DNA of 64,000 nucleotides from Ophiodon elongatus (Eukaryota > Chordata > Actinopteri > Perciformes > Hexagrammidae), in assembly GCA_016806645.1 (NCBI GenBank), contig JACSYO010002129.1, positions 62,001-126,000 on the forward strand, read 5' to 3'. Within the stretch, counting starts at the first letter, position 1. Each line of letters opens with the position of its first letter. A program made the position numbers and the translations under genes. The notes under the pieces were generated by a model. That model was not told the DNA's origin, did no database searches, and was given only the letters and a program-made list of their open reading frames with translations. This document shows positions 13,497 to 25,343 of the stretch, in pieces.

Positions 13497-13634
13497 GGCT
13501 GAGACGGCGGCTCGCAGCTAACGGTTCAAACAGTGCAAACAACGGCTACAGTGCTGACAGAACTAACAGTGTTTACCTGAGGGGGAACCAGAGGGTGCCC
13601 TACGCTTCCTCGATGATCAGGACGGTGTTATCAG

Positions 13635-13716
13635 CTGTAACCGTAGTATGAGTGGTGTAGAGCGGCGGCGCTACACCACTAACTTTAAAGTTAATGCAGT
13701 GAAGACACGGTTACAG
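13635..13716. repeat. Nested inverted repeats (foldback-like)
   Basis: Outer arms CTGTAACCGT (13635-13644) and ACGGTTACAG (13707-13716) are perfect. Within them is a perfect 10-bp hairpin AGTGGTGTAG / CTACACCACT (13651-13660, 13671-13680) with a GC-rich 10-base loop (AGCGGCGGCG), and then a 14-base palindrome TAACTTTAAAGTTA (13680-13693). This could be a cruciform-prone site or the remains of a foldback element. Confidence 0.6.
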
Positions 13717-14431
13717 TAAATAGTTGCATTATAGAGTACCGTCAATATTTGATTAAAATAAATGTAGGCTATATCAAAGAAACCACATTTAAGAAGAGTT
13801 AAGTTGTTAGAAATCACTTAACGTATAGAATAAATACTGTAGTATTACATGTGTCACAGTGAGTTGGAATATAACGAGCAGTTGTGAATCAAGCCTTCAG
13901 CCTTTTTTCTCACACAGTACTTCAGGAAAATTACACCAGTGAATTTAAACACTCATGTTGTAGGGCAGTCATCTCTGACCATTTCACAGAAGCCTGATGG
14001 TCCCTGAGTCCCACTTTGGGAAATCGCCTTAGTTAGGAAACTAAAAATAAATAAAGAAAAAAAGTGCTACGCTATACAGAGGAATCAACTAAACAAGTGG
14101 GCGGCAGAGGTGGCACATGTTTCCAACTTTAATTCTGGGTTGGCTATAAAAACTGTCCTGAAACCGTCTTTCAGCCACCAAACTGTATGTGAAAGGCAAT
14201 GATGAGTGCGCCAGGTTGTAATAGGCCTGATGCAGAACTGCAGTGGTCTCGAATGCCGAGTGAATGGTCCTGATGAGAGAGTGCGCTGCCTGCCGACGAA
14301 GAGGGAAACATAGACGAGTGATCCGCTTGGTGCGTCAGGACGCACAGGACAACCGCAGATGGCCTGTGTACACTATCCGAATTAGATCGGCTGATTTAAA
14401 ACCGTAGAGCTTTTTTTCCTTCTTCTTTCAG

Positions 14432-15012
14432 ACATGAAGGCGAAGAGTACACTATTTGACAATGGAAGCGTCCTGTGAATAGATACACACCAGACATCCA
14501 AGAGTCTGATTTGTCTTACGCAGACGTTTTGCAACGGTGGCACATTCGCTCACATGCTCACCGACGGACGGACAACACGCGATTACAACTTCAACTGTGT
14601 TCATATTCCACTTCAGTTTGACATTTCCGTCACCGCTTAACGTTGTAGTAACTCGTATGTTATTACTGTTGTTAAGCAGGACAATGGTATCGTCGCTGTT
14701 ATTTATTTTGATGCCCACACGGGCGCATTTTCGTGAGAATCTGCTCTGTCCCTGAGGATTTTCTCCCGCTGCCTTTATCATATTTTTAGTCGGGTGGATT
14801 TTTTTCCCCTCTCCCGTTTTTCGTCGGTTTGTCTTTAAGATAGCAGGCTATTAATTTTTAATTCTTATGCATCCGCACGAAGACGGGACCAGAGAGGAGA
14901 AAACGAGTGATAACCAGAGGGGGAGAGAAGGAGAAGGAGGCAAGTGAGGAGGGAAGCGAGAATGAATGAGACACACTGAGCAATCAAGGAAAAGGAGATT
15001 GGAGGATTCAAG
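14432..15012 (+). other. Candidate promoter / non-coding first exon
   Basis: This block is richer in CpG than its surroundings (several CG per 60 bases at 14521-14720). It ends in a purine-rich 140-base stretch closing with TTCAAG|GTAGGA, a good splice donor (GT at 15013). Upstream, a long pyrimidine tract ends in CTTTCAG at 14424-14431, so the block could also be an internal 5'UTR exon with an acceptor there. No TATA box is placed convincingly; initiation may be dispersed. Small upstream ORFs are visible: an ATG at 14868 opens 26 codons ending in TGA at 14946-14948. Two overlapping ATGs lie near 14962-14968, and the second stays open to the splice donor. If joined to the exon at 52908 it would stop at a TGA 30 bases in, so the transcript would carry a short spliced uORF. 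The join is inferred. It could be the first exon of a different transcript. Confidence 0.42.
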
Positions 15013-15019
15013 GTAGGAA

Positions 15020-18000
15020 CGAAGCACAGTTTCCATGTTATATGTCCTTAATACACGTGATACCAGTGCGACAATAATAGCATGTAATGTGCACTACCCA
15101 GGCTTCCAGTATCAGGCTTCGCGAGGTGTTCAGGCGTGTAAGCCGATTTATTTATTAAAATATTTCGCTTTGAAAGATACGGAGTTCGTGTTTACGGTGC
15201 GTCAACAGCAGTCGCTTCATATTTAAAATGCGTGTTAGATGCTCTAAATTAGTGGGATTTGAGAGTAGGGATCCCGTTTATGGGCCTATGCATTGCACCG
15301 TGGCCTGCACATTAAAATATTTTGGCAATTTTTATTAATACATACAGTCTGTGAAAAAGGGGGGTTAAAGGGGAAATTAAAAGTGTTTTCTTGTCCCATG
15401 AAAGCAAAGTGGTGGAAGCAATTTTCAGTTTGGTATATGTAGGGAGGTGACACTGGAAATAAAAAAAAAACATATTACGAGGCTGTTAAATCGCCAAGTG
15501 ATGAACTCACTCTTTCCAAATTGCTCACCAGAAAAAGCAGATAAGGACATGTAACCAACATGTCCTGTGATGTTGGCTCCACGTGTGATTTTAGCAAACA
15601 TCCCTTCTCCCGGTTCTTCTATTTTTTTTTATCTGAGCACAAGTTTTTTACAAGAGAGAAATAAATGAAGTACCTCATTGACTATTAGAGGAATAAATGC
15701 ATCAGAGCAAAGTGTGCAGCCTCAAAGTGAACTCCTCTGCCCAATCCCCCATGTCCCAGACTACACCATTAATCCTGTACCTCGTCAAATCATTACCTTT
15801 GGACCAGCTGCTCTCAGAGGGGTCTGGGGAGCCCCAGGAGTCATTGAGGAATGTGGTCCTCGACAAAATGAGAATTGGTTTGATTTCCCTCAAATTTAAC
15901 TAATCTAAAATCACAATTAGAGAATGTATCAAAATTGCAAACCTGTTGGGTTCATGTCTGAAATAATAAATGCATCACCTTCATTACAGTGTAAAACAAC
16001 ATCAGGAAAAATCCTCCCATATATCCAAATTTGATCAAATGTGACTGTAATGTTTAGGGGTTCGCATAATGAAAATTGAGGCGTCCTTATTTTGTTACTA
16101 TTCTGAACTAATTCCCAATTTAATAATAAAACATCTAATAAAAAGGCATCAACAGCCTAAAACCTATTTTTGTTTTTGTGTTATTATGATAAAATTGAAC
16201 CTGAGCAGAAGTACATGAAGGACCCTGAAAACAGTTATTTTCTGCTGGTAAGCCGTTTCCTCATTTCACCGGGGTGCATTGTGTTTGTCCTGCCAATTCT
16301 TGGGGAAAAATTGGCATGTCTACTATTCTGAAGGGGCTGAATGAAATTCAAATTCTTCAGGTGGTAAAACAGCAATATTGCAACTGTCTGATTGCGTTAT
16401 CTGGGCATTCAAGAAGCCAGACTTGGAATTGGTTTACCGCCAAACACTCTCCCCGGGAAGACAGAAGGATTTATTTCCCCCTTGTCTGTGTGTCACATCA
16501 CCATCAGAAAAATTATTCTCGGCTTTCAATGGGTGAATAATAGTCATACATTAGCATGGCATTAATGGTCGTCAGACTTTTAATAAGTCACTAATCATAA
16601 TTAGATTTATTTCAGTGTGAGTTCAGCGTTTTGGGATGCTCTGCAATACTGTGGTCAGGCTTCGACAGACATATTCTGTTGCAGGTAGTTGTGAAGGAAA
16701 TACTGTATGCAAAAGCTGCCAAGAGCATTTAGTTTAAAAGAAAATGTGTGTTTGGTGCAGGTGTGCACACTACAAATGCACAGCCTCATGCTTTCATACA
16801 TAAGTGTATATGCACGCACACACACATGAGCGCACACATGCTGTTTTGTTTGAATAAGAAAACAAGTGCTGTCTCCAAAGTGAGTACTTGTATGTTTCCT
16901 TTGCATTTGTGTTGCTGCCTCAGTCATGCAATATGTATGACAAGGCTGACTAAATGAATATCTTAATTGAAAATAAGCAGAAAGATACAGCACTGCTATG
17001 AATTTCCAAAAATGACCTATGATGTTTCATACCCCCAGGACAGTTAAATGTATTGCATCTATTCCGGTCCAAAGAAAAATGTGATATTAACATTAACTGG
17101 ATTTGAAAAGATGTTGAAAGCTTTTTGTAGAAAGATAGCGTTTCAACATTTCTCAGTTTTCCCCAGCATGGTTATTAATTACAGCAGGGGACACCTATTG
17201 AATGCTACATGTCAATAAAGGATTGTTTATTCTGACACTGCATGGAGATTTGACCTGAACCTTTTTGTTCATGCATATTTAGGTGTGAAATGAAAATGAG
17301 TGTGTTGTTCAGTGGCAGTGTATTATTCTGCAGTTGCAATGGGTTTTGGGGTAACAAATAACATTATTTAAAAGGCAGAGAAAAACTGATTATGTACACG
17401 GCTGTAAGAATTCACCAAAGCCACGATTCAGTTGTGTTATTTTGTATTTTTGAGAATAAATATTGTCTTCAATTTCTCCAGAAGATTTGACCTGTCTACA
17501 ATTTTTACCTTATCAAATTCGATTTATCAAAAATGAAGAAAGAAAAAGTACACACAAAATCATCATAAATACCAAAAGACGCCTTTCAGTCAATCCAAGT
17601 GATGGTTATTCTAATTCACAACAATAACAAATATCCATACAGGGAAAAACATACTGCTGTTAAATTTGACCATGCAATACAAAAGAGACAATGAACAAGT
17701 ATAATCCTGCATACATTTATATACAACTACTCACCACAAAATACGTAGCCATTCGACATTTTTCCCATCTTTTTGTTCGTCTTGCGAGGAAACTTGTGTG
17801 AATAGATTAAGAATCGCAGCTGTCAACTCACAGTGAAAGCATCAATCCTGTGTCTTTGTTTAATAACAGATATAGAACTTTCACAATTTCATGTGAAGGT
17901 GAATTGTTACAGAACACCCCCATGTATTCAGCCTATCCAGATGTTTCCTGATGTAGTCAAACACACACGCTGTTACTTACTGTACACACATGCTGCCACT

Positions 18001-21000
18001 TAAAGCTTGTTCAACTCCCAGGAAGGAATAATTGGAGAATCTTTTGTGGCGGTGGTTCAGAGCAGAGGACGTCTACGCTGGCACGGCAGTATATTCTGAT
18101 GATAAACTTAACCTTGTTGTTGTCTTTTGATGATTAAAGGCTCCCAGATAAGATAACCGATTAAAACTATAAGCCTTCCAAGCTAGTCTACAGGTCCTCT
18201 CGTGGTCGTCTGTACAGGGGAATATATTTTGAATAATCATGTCCATAGTCCATATTGATTTATCATAATTCTGAAGATCATTTGCAAATATAATCCGTTC
18301 AAAACAACCCTCTGCAAGATTGAATTGTTTTTTTAGCTTTTTTTTTCCAAATGTCATTTTGGCATTGCCCTCAAAATGATGTAGCTGCAACCTTTACCAC
18401 AACAATTTTGGAACAGCATTTGCCACGCTATCATTACAAATTTGCTGACATTTGCAACGAAATTGATATGCATTGGCTGATACTATAATCAGAATAGGTT
18501 GGAGATTGAAATTGTCTACTGTAGTTACATTTTAGTGGGTGATCAGTGAGCTCTCTTCAACCTTTTGGAGGTATTCAGTGAATGATGTGGCAGTTTTAGG
18601 ATGCATGCGTTTTCTAATCTTTAATGCCCTTTACAGTTATGTCAAAATGCTGTATTTCTGTAGGGAAGTTTTTCACTGGACAGACCTAGAAACAGTTTAT
18701 TGTAAAGTGCCAGATAGCTTTTCCTCACAGCTTGCCTTCGTAGGCAGCACTGTTTACCTGGCAGCTCTGTGGTTGTCACTAGCCTGATAAGGCTGACAAG
18801 AAAGCCATTATGATTATAATGACAGTTATTGTGGTTCAGTGTTTTACCACAGCCGACAAAACACACTGGAAATGAGTTTAAACAGCTGTTGTTGGAATAA
18901 TTATTGCAATCATAAATACCCTATTATGTTTTCTAAGGATCTTCGTTATGTGTTGGCTGTTTTCTGCTAAAATGCTAGATTACATTTTGGGAGCATGAAC
19001 ATGCAATAACGGATTGGAAAGAGAGGGACAGGGCGAGGACAAGAGGGGTAAGAGAATAGAGTAGGGTGAAGAGTACAGAGTGCAATAGCAGAAGAGGAGA
19101 GGTACATAATGGGCACAAAGCATAAATCTTTGCTGTGGTGCCGAGGTGCAAAAGCAATGGGCAGTGTGCGACCATTTTGAAGCTCGTGGCCTTTGTGCTG
19201 TGGAGATGTCTGTGAATGTAGCTATGCACACAGCAGCCTGTGACTGCTGTTCTCTGCTTCATCTAGAGAAAGACTGAAGATGTGGGCTTTGAGTAGCCAA
19301 TCTTACAGGAACCCTACCACACATTAATTCAATTCAATTGCTGCCAGGCTTGAGCATGTGTAGGCGCCGGCGTGGCGAAAATGAGCAGGAGCAACAAGAG
19401 CACATGAACAGAAAAAATCGATGAGGACTCTTTTTCATAAATTGAGTGGGTGTTAAATTAGCTGGATGGGCCCATGTAGCAACACATTGGATTGAGTGCC
19501 TGGTGTATTTGGGTGGTGTATCGACTGGGAGACAACTTGGTGTTCGGCAGTGAAAAGACTCTGTGATGCTCAATCAATGTGACCAATCAGTCTCACCAGC
19601 AATTCATTTGGTTTTACACAGATTTGTCAGGGAGAAGGTGACTCTGAATTGGTGTTTAAAAAGTGAGTCACTGCCGTTTTGACGACCAAACTGTAACCGC
19701 CATTTGTAATGGTCGGCTTTGATTGCCCTTTTAGCCTGACTGATTATCCTATTCATGTTGTTAAAAGCAACTTCAAATACCAGTTATCAGCTCACACCAT
19801 GTTTGTCAGTTTTCATTTCTTAACATGTATTTAATGGCTATTCAAGGCCCTGTGCCAGGATACAATTTTGAAGGCACTTGGGACTAATGATCACAAATCA
19901 ATATAATTCTATACTGCTTGTTGTCTGACATTTTAGCAAATCAGTTTTGACAGCTCCTGCCAAAGGTGCATAATGGCAAAGGTGCTCTTAACACTGTGAG
20001 ATGGATTCTGATCTTTCTGCACCTGTAGCAAAGCATGCACACACACACAGAGAAATGTATGAATGCTAATATATATGGCTTTACAGAAACAGGAAGCAAG
20101 CACAAACGTATGTTCAGCGGCACTGGCAGAGAATAACAACTGTATTTCAGCTGGATTATGACTTTCTGTCTTTTGACACAAATTGAGTGCTAAATTTACA
20201 CAAAAACTGAAGAGTGGAAAACAGAAAAGCCTCACACACAAGAGAAAGATGGAGAGAAGGTCCATCAAGCCATCTTGGTTAAACCCTTGTCCTCAGCTAA
20301 TTGGAATAGCTTTCCACGTCCAATCTGTCCATCTGAAAAAGGAGGCACACACAGATGAAAGGAAACAGGGATCAATTGACCTAATAGCTTGTCCAATCAA
20401 TCCTTATGTTTTTTCTGATAGCTTGACGGAGGGTGCAGACCAGAGTGGCGGATGAGCCCCTCTAATTGGCTTGGCCAGAGCGGGCAGAGCGAGAGGCTGA
20501 GTGGTAATGGCAGGAGTAGTCGTTGCCCCTCCTCACACCTGGCACTCTCACTCTACCAGCGTCAATACTGACACCTTTGTCCTCATTACCTTCAGCTTAG
20601 TGCCATGTACAGGCCTTTCATCTGCTGCTAGAGGACTTCAATGTTCCTTCATTACACCTCCCTTTACACGGTCCACTTCTCGCTTTCTGCCACTGACCCC
20701 TCACACTCAATGACTAATACAGGAGCTACTCAACATCATCTCAGCTATCAACGCATTTGGTCAGGCAGCAGAATCAGGAGAGCCGTGTACATAAACAGGA
20801 TCACCAATTGTGTGTGCCTGTGTGTGTCTGGCTGTCTGGCCCTTACAGGCAGTGATGTTCACCTGAGACTCACCTGAGTCAGTCCACCGAGGACGGCTCT
20901 CGTGGGTTCGTATTTGTGTCAGCAGTACTCCCCTTGGAGTATCTGGTGTTGGACTGGTGTGAGCATGTTTGCGTCTCCGTGTTTGTGTGTGTGTCCGTGC

Positions 21001-21300
21001 TGTAAGTTGTGAGAAGAGGCAACACCAAGAAACAACACAGGACCGAAGAAAGCTATTTGTTTATCCATCTGCCAATATGGGAGTTGGAGGGAAACCAGTA
21101 GTGAAAAGAGAGAGAGGGGCGGGGGGGGTAAGGGAGATGAAGCTCCTACTTGGAGGTGTGAAAGGGCACGTATATTCATAAACAGCTGCAAAAACACCTA
21201 GAGCATAATACATGCAGTAGGCAGATGCCAGATGAGACAGAAAGGGGGGAGGTGCACCATGATGGAAAAAGTCCATAAACACCTAGAGCAATGAACTTCA
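15020..21300. other. No gene seen
   Basis: Intron-like sequence. Minor CA-rich patch at 16817-16838. No supported exon on either strand. Confidence 0.45.
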
Positions 21301-21317
21301 GGAGAGAGGGAGGGAGA

Positions 21318-21396
<79 letters not shown>

Positions 21397-21417
21397 AAGA
21401 GAAAAAAAGAGAGAGAG
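21301..21417. repeat. (GA)n microsatellite
   Basis: Perfect GA from about 21322 to 21389 with degenerate GGGA and GAAA flanks on both sides. Confidence 0.95.
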
Positions 21418-21769
21418 CATCCGGAGTGGATTAATTAAGGATTATAATTATGTTGGGACTATGCATGTCTCACCTGAGACTGCCCCGTGCCGCTCCTCTC
21501 CAATCCTCATGCCCTCTGCTCCTCTGCACATATGGACACAAACCACAGGAAAATACTACCCACAATTGTGGTATCATAGGTTCACCTCTCATGACACTGT
21601 GCAGAAGAGTGAATGAGCGCAATGGCGTATTAACCTTTATGGCTGCTTTTTGAATCAACCCACTACAACACTGTTACTGTGTGTTCACACAGTAAAGTTA
21701 GTTGGTGTGCTGACAATTGTCAGGGTTTGTTATAAGACAAAAACTGTGGTTTATGAACATCACTAACTG

Positions 21770-22250
21770 GTAGTGAAAAGACAAATTAATGCAATTTATT
21801 TTCAAACTTCAAATTCTCAACCACTAGGGGGCAGTGGAACACGCTGTAAATACAACATTGACATAATCTCACCTTCTAAAGTTGATGTGGTGAACAAATC
21901 ACATATTTACACATCCAGACGATACAAAGCAATATAATTTATTTGGAGACATATTTATGACGAATGTAATACTCTTAACGCTCTGTTTTTGGTCTCCACC
22001 AACTCCCAAGGGAAATATCTGCCTCTTTAAATGCTCCACTATTAGCTAGCTGACTTTTTCTGTCTGACGTTTGGTGCTAAGCAGGTAGTGTGCAGTGGGT
22101 ATATCAGTGCTTTGTTACATAAGCTGGATGAGGGGTTGATGAGAGCGAACGGCTGAACCAAAAAACTAAAGTTTTTCGATGAGCTGAAAGACGCAAAAAC
22201 ACTGCGTAGAGCTGATTTATTAGAGCAGCTTTGATGATGCATTTTTTTTC
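21770..22250. mobile_element. Dispersed repeat, teleost-type, class unknown
   Basis: The stretch from the CTCF-like site to about 22250 includes GTTTTTGGTCTCCACCAACT, a GCAGTGGGTATATCAG segment and GATGAGCTGAAAGACGCAAA. It looks to me like a high-copy teleost repeat. That is recollection, not a search result. No coding capacity is seen (the 66-codon minus-strand frame at 22042-22242 is not a known protein). Ends are approximate. Confidence 0.4.
21821..21834 (+). promoter_or_regulatory. CTCF-like motif 1
   Basis: CCACTAGGGGGCAG is an essentially perfect CTCF core (CCASYAGRKGGCAS). It lies within sequence that resembles a dispersed fish repeat (about 21770-22250), so it may have been brought in by a mobile element. 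Confidence 0.45.
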
Positions 22251-22479
22251 AAAGTGACACTTTTATTGACGTTCAGAAATGAAAATGTTCTGCCCATTTT
22301 CAGAACTCCTTTGACTAGTTTATATGTCACATTGTAGAATCAATGGCAAAGCATTCGTTCATCGTTGTGGTGTAACCCTAAATGTTTTACCACAGATTAC
22401 ATCTTATAGGTATTTTTGTCTGTATGCTCTATATAGAATATCACTATTAGGCACATTGTCTGTGACTTATATTACCCAG

Positions 22480-22770
22480 GCGGCAACCTCAGGTTCTGAA
22501 GAGTGAGGCCAATGCGGAAATGTGTCCTAAACGTGCATTCTCTCTTCTGACCAGCAGGGGGCGACTCCTTTGGTTGCAAAAAGAAGTCTATGAGAAAATG
22601 GCCATTCTTCTCATTTGATTTATTACCTCAGTTACCTTTGTAAACATGAGTTTATGGTCTCAATCGCTAATTTCAAGTCTTCTTCATTACAGCATGATGT
22701 TCATTTAGTAAATTATGGTCCAATTTAGAGTAATATAGATGATAAAGCAGGGTGCTTTGGGGCAACAGGC
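22480..22770. mobile_element. Dispersed repeat, teleost-type, carrying CTCF-like motif
   Basis: This stretch includes GAGGCCAATGCGGAA, GACCAGCAGGGGGCGACTCC, AAGAAGTCTATGAGAAAATG and ATGAGTTTATGGTCTCAATC. I recall this order as a common repeat of many fish genomes, often found in introns. There is no open frame of note. Boundaries are uncertain, and the class (SINE-like or non-autonomous DNA element) is not decided. Confidence 0.45.
22551..22563 (+). promoter_or_regulatory. CTCF-like motif 2
   Basis: CCAGCAGGGGGCG is a perfect CTCF core in the same orientation as motif 1, 730 bases downstream. It also lies within repeat-like sequence. Two sites in tandem orientation could act as a weak boundary or loop anchor if occupied. 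Confidence 0.45.
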
Positions 22771-22913
22771 CACTACCCTACCATAGTCGTATATGAAGCT
22801 CTACATCACTCCTCTGCCTTCCAAATATGGTCACTTCTGTTGATTGGACAACTTGGTTGTCCAGTTTTAGGGACTACTAACTTTCATGTAAATAAAACCA
22901 GACCACAGCTATC

Positions 22914-23311
22914 AGGCCTTTACACACCGCGGCATCAACCAATGATGATGTGCAGAATATATTCAAAAATACACTTCAGGCTCTGTAGTCCGAAAAACAA
23001 GTGGCAAACTTTATTACTCTTTGCAACCTTGACAAAGGCAGCGCAGAGTAGATCCACACTGTGTAACTTTTTACCAGAGGAACTCAAATTCACTCAGAGC
23101 ATTTTGTTAAAGGAAATTCAATAAAATAGCTTACAGTAGCTTAGCTTCTACTACAATTTATCTGATCTTGCACAAATGTATTCAAACCTTGTGTTGAGAA
23201 ATTGTTGCAACTGATGCAAATTTGCATTATATGACTAGTTTAGATGAAAAATATTTGCAGGCGAGGATTCGCATTTATCCGATTCATTAAGCCCCCGGTG
23301 TGTAAAGGCCT
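22914..23311. mobile_element. MITE-like element with perfect 16-bp terminal inverted repeats
   Basis: The left end AGGCCTTTACACACCG (22914-22929) and the right end CGGTGTGTAAAGGCCT (23296-23311) are exact reverse complements and enclose 398 bp. A similar GGC or GGGGC continues just inside each arm. The interior has no transposase-like frame, so this is a non-autonomous DNA transposon. No exact target-site duplication flanks it: the left flank reads CTATC and the right CTAAC. The superfamily is therefore open. Confidence 0.6.
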
Positions 23312-23965
23312 CTAACCTAACTCTAACCCCGTTGCAGAGACGGGCAGTGCTGGCAACCTCTCGAGACAAAGGTTTTTGGTTTCAGATTTTCTCTTTTCTT
23401 TACAGGGCTAGGGTTAGGGTTAAGATATTGAGATTGCAATGTCCCATGCCATTAAGAGGAAATCTTTTCCAGTGAAGATTCACAATGGTCAACAACTAGT
23501 ACGCAGGTGTGGAACAGAATCACTGTGAAGTAAGCTGCTGCTAAAAATGACCATGCATTCTCAGCATGTTTGCAGTTTGTTTCTAAAAACTACAGCGCAG
23601 TGCAGCAATTTTTAGCAACTGAATGCTTTGCTACTCTCATTTGATACAGGGAGTTTTAAGGAGAAAAAAATCTAAATGATGGGCAACATGATAAGCTACA
23701 TGGTGGATGCTGACGGACATATTTCTAAGAACACACTGGCTTGTTTTTCAGGATATGAATGTGCTTGTAAACCAATAACAATTACTAACACATCACTTGT
23801 GTTCCCATCCTTTAGTGATATTAGAATATGAAAACGAACCACACGTAATACATCATCTAACCACAAATGACACTTTTCAGACCACAGTTTAACCTCTGGT
23901 CAACTCAGAGCACCAAGACTACACAAACAAAGACACACACACGCAACAAAAACTGACCACCAAAG

Positions 23966-23966
<1 letters not shown>

Positions 23967-24002
<36 letters not shown>

Positions 24003-24034
24003 CACACACATGCACACACACACACACACACACA
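23967..24034. repeat. (CA)n microsatellite
   Basis: CA units with CGCA and TGCA interruptions. Confidence 0.95.
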
Positions 24035-25154
24035 GTTTCTCTGCAGCCACAGACACAAGGCATTTAGGGAACAGAATGGAAAAGGATTTAATTGAGTCTT
24101 TGATCATTATAGAATTACCATGTGCCTTCTTGGCACCCTTGTTATTGTTTCATGGATTAATCATTTTCATTCCACAAATTGTAGAATCCACATAGCAAAT
24201 CAGTGGGCTGCCTGCATGACATAGATACGCAGTTTTAGCAAGGGAATTTTAATGTGTTCTTGCCCTCCAATTGGCTCAAGCCGTCCATGCGACTTGATTT
24301 ATTTGAAAGATTGGTTTTATTGATTTACTGAATTAATGTGGTGCCAGTTTAATCAGTGTGCTATGGAACTATGCAGAATTTGACATCTCTGTGAACTCAG
24401 ATGAATTGAGTGTACAATATTGATCTGGTTATCCACAGTATTTATTCAGCTATTTGTCTAAGAGCTGATTAATTCAGTGTGTACGAAATAATGTAGGTGT
24501 GCGTTTATGAGGCTGTGCGAGTGTTTATGTTTGTGTGTGTCTCTCCCTCTCTCTCTCTGTATATCTGCGGAACTGGTAATTGCATCTGGTATGGACTGCA
24601 GGTTTCACCCTTGTATTGGAAAAACAGCGTTTACAATTTATAGCTTTTCTTTTCTGTACATGCAAAATCAAGCTGCTATCGTATGTTATGAAATGACACA
24701 TTACATGCAGCCTCAGCACATGTTCGTTCAGCATTAATGCATATGGGAACATGCATACACGAACAAACACACACCACACATCACACAAAATTACAGTATA
24801 TGCATGTAATAGTACTGTGCTTATGTGCTTGCAGTGTGCGAGGTATCATTGTGTAACAGCAGTATGTGCTGTAGTTGCAGGCCATATATTGTAGGTGCTG
24901 GAGCAGTGTTTAGCACCGGTGTGGTGATTGAGCAGTATCTGTCAAGTAGGGCCAGAGGAGGGAGAGTAGTTCTCCAATTAGAGCTAACTCAGGATGGATA
25001 TGGATGGTTTCTGGCAGCTGTCTCATCTGATGCGGCTGCATGAGGAAGAAGAACATTAGTTTGAAAATGTTTGTTTAGGCTCTTTATGGATAAAAACAGA
25101 AGCTTCACACATCTCTTCCCCCCTATTCCATGTGCAATGGACAGCCACCGATGT

Positions 25155-25162
25155 TGACGTCA
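25155..25162. promoter_or_regulatory. Full palindromic CRE
   Basis: TGACGTCA is the consensus CREB/ATF site, and the only full copy I noticed in the window. It lies about 150 bases before the 25308 hairpin. Isolated motif; function inferred. Confidence 0.3.
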
Positions 25163-25307
25163 CACAGAAGAGAATCTCAGCTGTCATTTGGCTGCACGCA
25201 TTCATAGGGATACTTCTATTCACCAGACATTGTGCGGTCCTAATCCTACAAGGATATTCAAGTACACAGGAGTAAAAACAATGGACTGGATTTCATCAAA
25301 GAAAATT

Positions 25308-25343
25308 AAATTTCTGCTGTGTATTGGAACACAGCAGAAATTT
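25308..25343. repeat. Perfect 15-bp hairpin
   Basis: AAATTTCTGCTGTGT (25308-25322) and ACACAGCAGAAATTT (25329-25343) are exact reverse complements around a 6-base loop ATTGGA. With a one-base bulge the pairing extends three more pairs (TTA/TAA). The stem is too short for a standard miRNA precursor. It may be a structured RNA, a cruciform or a transposon end. Confidence 0.6.

Noticed and set aside
23408..23423. TTAGGG-like units
   Set aside because: Only two to three copies; not an interstitial telomere array.
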